Positions 61,035-64,000 of a stretch of DNA of 64,000 bases are shown in pieces. Source of the stretch: Holzapfeliella saturejae (GTDB taxonomy: Bacteria; Bacillota; Bacilli; Lactobacillales; Lactobacillaceae). The notes under the pieces were generated by a model, which was not told the DNA's origin, did not search any database, and saw only the letters and a list, made by a program, of their open reading frames with translations. The position numbers and the translations under genes were made by a program. The stretch covers positions 310,001 through 374,000 of the forward strand of contig NZ_JAWMWG010000001.1 of NCBI RefSeq assembly GCF_037546065.1. Reading direction: 5' to 3'. The number at the start of each line of letters is the position of its first letter. Position 1 is the stretch's first letter.

Positions 61035-62777
61035 ATGACTGCTAACATAGACGTCCCCCGGCTGCCGATAGCTGAATGGATTGACGTATTTGTGCAATGG
61101 TTTACACAAACGTTTGCACAACTGTTTAATGTTATTCAAACAATTGGACAAGGGGGTATCGACTGGATTAGCGACTTTTTAATTTGGATTAATCCATTTG
61201 TGTTAATGTTACTTATTGTTGTGACGGCTTATTACATTTCAGGTAAGAAGCTCGGACTGACAATTTTTAGCTTTCTCGGCTTGTTATTTATCTACAACCA
61301 ACACTTGTGGAATGATTTAATGAGTACATTAACTTTAGTGATGGTTTCAAGTTTAATTGCACTAATTATTGGGGTTCCTTTGGGAATATTAGATGCCAAA
61401 AGTCAAACCGCATCAAAAATTATTACGCCGTTTCTTGACTTTATGCAAACGATGCCAGGATTTGTTTATTTGATTCCTGCAGTTGCTTTTTTTGGAATTG
61501 GCGTTATGCCTGGTGTTGTTTCATCAGTGATTTTTGCTTTGCCACCTGTTGTCAGAATGACCAACTTGGGGATTCATCAAGTTCCTAAGTCTTTAGTTGA
61601 GACATCTGCTTCATTTGGTTCAACAGACACACAAAGATTATTCAAACTGGATTTACCATATGCACGCAACACAATCTTAGAAGGAGCTAATCAAACAATT
61701 ATGATGTCTTTATCAATGGTTGTGATTGCGTCAATGATTGGAGCTCCAGGACTTGGGCGTGGTGTATTATCTGCAGTTCAACGTGCTCAAGTGGGACACG
61801 GATTTGTTAACGGGTTAGCATTGGTGATTATGGCGATTATTATTGACCGATTTGCACATAACATCAATCGCCATATTGCTCATCGAAAACTAGCTGATAC
61901 TAAAACACGAAACCACCAACATAAAGTACATATTATTGCAGCAGTGGCGCTGATGTTATTAACAGTAACTGGAGGTGTTGTACAAGCTGCAACTACCTCA
62001 GGTGCGCATTCAAAAGGTCATATTAAATTGGTTTATGTTGAATGGGACGATGCGGTGGCGACAACTAATGTGGCAGGTGAACTGTTACGTCAAGCTGGTT
62101 ATGATGTTGATATTATGCCACTAGATGATGCGATTATGTGGAAGTCTGTTGCTACGAAACAAGCTGATGCAATGCTTTGTGGCTGGTTACCCACAACTCA
62201 TAAACATGAATATGCTGAATACAAAGATAAGCTCGATTTGCTCGGAGCAAACTATGATAAAGCGCAAGTCGGTTTAGTTGTGCCTGATTATATGTCTGCT
62301 AATTCCATTGAAGATTTAAAAGACGAGGCCAACAAAACAATTACCGGAATCGAACCTTCTGAGTCGATTGTGGATTATGCACAAAATGCAACAAAAGAAT
62401 ACGCGAACTTAAAAGGTTGGCAAGTCAGCACATCTTCATCTGGTGCCATGGCTGTTGTCTTAGGACAAGCAATTAAAAACCATCAAGATGTCGTTGTGAC
62501 AGGTTGGTCACCTCATTGGATGTTTGCTAAATATCACTTAAAAATTTTACAAGATCCTAAAAAAGTTATGGGTGAGTCTGAAAAAATCAATACGATTGCG
62601 CGACAAGGATTAAAAGACGATTATCCAGAAGCTTATAACTTGCTTAAAAACTTTAAATGGGATGAGCAAGATATTAGTGAAGTGATGTTAAGAATTAGAA
62701 ACGGTGAAAATCCACAAGAAGTTGCAAAATGGTGGTTATCAAATCACGCATCTCGTGTACAAACTTTTAAGCAATAA
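61035..62777 (+). CDS. Betaine-type ABC transporter, fused permease and binding protein (copy 2)
   Basis: 580 aa. Residues 1-285 permease (PGFVYLIPAVAFFGIGVMPG, VQRAQVGHGFVNG), a further span near 295-315, and a binding domain from about 330 with all three cage Trp (YVEWDD, GWLPTTH, GWSPHWMF). Many His replace residues of the other copies in the linker. No ATPase gene follows, so it must borrow one of the two upstream ATPases. ATG follows AGGAGG. Less alike to the other permeases than they are to each other. Confidence 0.88.
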   Translation: MTANIDVPRLPIAEWIDVFVQWFTQTFAQLFNVIQTIGQGGIDWISDFLIWINPFVLMLLIVVTAYYISGKKLGLTIFSFLGLLFIYNQHLWNDLMSTLTLVMVSSLIALIIGVPLGILDAKSQTASKIITPFLDFMQTMPGFVYLIPAVAFFGIGVMPGVVSSVIFALPPVVRMTNLGIHQVPKSLVETSASFGSTDTQRLFKLDLPYARNTILEGANQTIMMSLSMVVIASMIGAPGLGRGVLSAVQRAQVGHGFVNGLALVIMAIIIDRFAHNINRHIAHRKLADTKTRNHQHKVHIIAAVALMLLTVTGGVVQAATTSGAHSKGHIKLVYVEWDDAVATTNVAGELLRQAGYDVDIMPLDDAIMWKSVATKQADAMLCGWLPTTHKHEYAEYKDKLDLLGANYDKAQVGLVVPDYMSANSIEDLKDEANKTITGIEPSESIVDYAQNATKEYANLKGWQVSTSSSGAMAVVLGQAIKNHQDVVVTGWSPHWMFAKYHLKILQDPKKVMGESEKINTIARQGLKDDYPEAYNLLKNFKWDEQDISEVMLRIRNGENPQEVAKWWLSNHASRVQTFKQ

Positions 62778-62807
62778 AAAAAGACGACAGTTTTGTCGTC
62801 TTTTTTT
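62777..62807. terminator. Bidirectional terminator
   Basis: AAGACGACA / TGTCGTCTT with A and T runs between the fused transporter and the nitroreductase gene. Confidence 0.85.
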
Positions 62808-63564
62808 ATTGCCAGTCAAATCCTTGGTCTTTAAGTATTTTAGCGATATCAAGTCTTTTACCTTGAATTAAGTGACCACCTTGAGCAATTTGAGAAATAA
62901 ACGAGTCAGTTCTATTGTGTGAATCACGACTAGTGTAGTAATTTTTGATGTCGGTGTCATACTCATTAAAGGATGTTGAGTTGATATGGTTTAGGTCATA
63001 ACTATTTTGAAATAGTCGATGGTGATGATTTAGTTTAGGTTTAACGTCAGGATTATCATCAGGATACCCGAATGCCATCGCAAAGAGAGGGAAGGTGTAT
63101 TTGGGTAGTTTTAATAACTCAATAACCTTTTGTGCATCATTCAAGATGCTACCGAGATAAACGGAACCAATTTCTAAACTCTCAGCAGCTAAGTTAGCGT
63201 TTTGAGCCATTAAAGAAGTATCAACAATCGCATTAATAAGCGAAATGGGTTTTTGATACATAAAGTGGTCTTGATTGTTAGTTTGTGCAATAGCAGTATT
63301 ACGATATTCATCGGCTATGAAAACAAGCAGTAAACCATTATTAGCGACATATGATTGTCCAGAAATCTCAGCTAGTTGTTCTTTGATTACAGGGTCTGAA
63401 ATTTCGATAATCGAACCAGCTTGTCTAAACTGAGTTGTTGGTGCGTTAAAACTGGCAGTTGTAATTTGCTCTTTATGAGTTTTTGAAAGGGGTTTATCTT
63501 GAAACTTGCGAATACTAGTTCGTTTGTTAATTAAATTTAGAAAATGATGACTTGGTTCTGACAT
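62806..63564 (-). CDS. NADPH-dependent nitro/flavin reductase (NfsA/Frp-like)
   Basis: 252-aa FMN oxidoreductase: INKRTSIRKFQDKP near the N-terminus, ASFNAPTTQFRQAGSIIEI, the FIADEYRN segment and MAFGYPDDNPDVKPKL near residues 170-185, typical of the NfsA/Frp group. ATG at 63564 follows AGAGGTG; two longer starts lack a ribosome binding site. Substrate unknown. Third intact nitroreductase-like flavoprotein position in the window. Confidence 0.87.
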   Translation of the reverse strand: MSEPSHHFLNLINKRTSIRKFQDKPLSKTHKEQITTASFNAPTTQFRQAGSIIEISDPVIKEQLAEISGQSYVANNGLLLVFIADEYRNTAIAQTNNQDHFMYQKPISLINAIVDTSLMAQNANLAAESLEIGSVYLGSILNDAQKVIELLKLPKYTFPLFAMAFGYPDDNPDVKPKLNHHHRLFQNSYDLNHINSTSFNEYDTDIKNYYTSRDSHNRTDSFISQIAQGGHLIQGKRLDIAKILKDQGFDWQ

Positions 63565-63663
63565 AAAAAACACCTCTTGTTAAAATGATTAGCTAAGAGG
63601 TTAATCAATATTTTGTGTATTGTAAAGTGTTGTGATGGAATTTTAATGAGATTTTATAGAATA

Positions 63664-63672
63664 TGTTATAAT
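63664..63672 (+). promoter_or_regulatory. Extended -10 promoter
   Basis: TGTTATAAT just before the last gene; no good -35, as is common for extended -10 promoters. Position approximate. Confidence 0.45.
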
Positions 63673-63713
63673 TTAGGAATAGTATTTAAATAAAAGGGCT
63701 GAGGTGCATATCA

Positions 63714-64000
63714 ATGGCTACAAAAGAATTGAAAAGGTCTAAGCGGACAACATCAACAGCTAAAAAAGTTACAAAAACAAAGCCGAAGCGATTAACCGGT
63801 TTTTTAGTGAGTGACATTTTAGTGATTATACTGTCCGTTTTATTAATGGCTACTTACTTAAATCCCAATTTTGTAAAGTCTAATCTGAATAATTCAACAC
63901 ATATGACTAACTATATCAACCGTCAATTTGTTAAACTATCTAACTCTGTTACGACAGATCAAAATCAACTATCAGCAAAACTCTTAAATGAAGAGCAATC
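63714..64000 (+). CDS. Single-span membrane protein, 3' end cut by window edge
   Basis: First 95 residues: a Lys/Arg/Thr-rich cytoplasmic N-terminus (about residues 1-28), one span (SDILVIILSVLLMATYL) and the start of an Asn/Ser/Gln-rich extracellular part. GAGGTG precedes the ATG. The signal-anchor layout resembles surface or wall-related proteins, but no family is recognised in the visible part. Confidence 0.65.
   Translation, partial: MATKELKRSKRTTSTAKKVTKTKPKRLTGFLVSDILVIILSVLLMATYLNPNFVKSNLNNSTHMTNYINRQFVKLSNSVTTDQNQLSAKLLNEEQ

Overview
The window is low-GC, densely packed DNA of a Gram-positive lactic acid bacterium (order Lactobacillales). Support comes from AGGAGG-type ribosome binding sites, TTGACA/TATAAT-like promoters, many TTG/GTG starts, fused ABC substrate-binding/permease proteins, a BusR-type regulator, oligoendopeptidase F and a MutY without its iron-sulfur cysteines. 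A Vagococcus/Enterococcus/Lactococcus-like relative fits, but the genus cannot be fixed from the sequence alone. No rRNA, tRNA, CRISPR array, insertion sequence or prophage was seen.

Layout. 1-2.1 kb: edge of a DUF262 (DGQQR) gene, AzlCD amino acid exporter, ThiT thiamine transporter. 2.2-5.7 kb: a 2-keto acid decarboxylase divergent from a MarR/TetR regulator pair across a mirror-symmetric promoter, then a membrane protein. 5.8-9.15 kb: a 2-hydroxyacid dehydrogenase, a small monooxygenase, small cell-envelope or helical proteins and an AT-rich two-gene island of unknown function. 9.2-14.8 kb: an aromatic amino acid operon (MFS transporter fused to chorismate mutase, aroC, aroA, tyrA, aroK) preceded by a leader encoding a Tyr/Phe-rich peptide and a chain of alternative hairpins ending in a terminator. 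14.9-20.3 kb: alpha-carbonic anhydrase, MarR/acetolactate synthase pair, MutY, amino acid permease. 20.5-24.6 kb: Fe-S family protein, three YczE/YitT membrane proteins, a 46-aa small protein, HD hydrolase. 24.6-28.4 kb: an amino acid ABC transporter behind a lysine riboswitch, then an oxidoreductase with a small overlapping gene. 28.5-45.3 kb: mostly housekeeping (aldo/keto reductases, signal peptidase, ribokinase, cardiolipin synthase, metalloproteases, RNase HI, DUF2075 ATPase, glycosyltransferase, PepF, PRPP synthetase, nitroreductases of which one is frameshifted, Rrf2 regulator). 45.3-51.4 kb: nucleoside ABC transporter with two BmpA lipoproteins.

51.5-62.8 kb is the most unusual block: a BusR-type regulator (GntR helix-turn-helix plus RCK_C domain, the c-di-AMP-responsive type), two near-identical OpuA ATPases with CBS domains, two fused permease/binding proteins, one stand-alone permease and three stand-alone lipoprotein binding proteins. 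That is five betaine-type binding domains, three permeases and two ATPases in a row. Palindromes of the form AAGTGAC...GTCACTT overlap the promoters of both ATPase operons, and a half-site overlaps the busR promoter, suggesting one osmotic regulon with autoregulation. The window ends with a nitroreductase and the start of an unrecognised single-span membrane protein.

The two observations most worth following are the Tyr/Phe leader-peptide attenuator in front of the aro operon and the expanded BusR/OpuA osmoprotectant locus. Several genes (Rrf2, MutY, second YitT) lack any usable ATG/GTG/TTG start and seem to begin at ATC or ATA; this is either real near-cognate initiation or sequence error.
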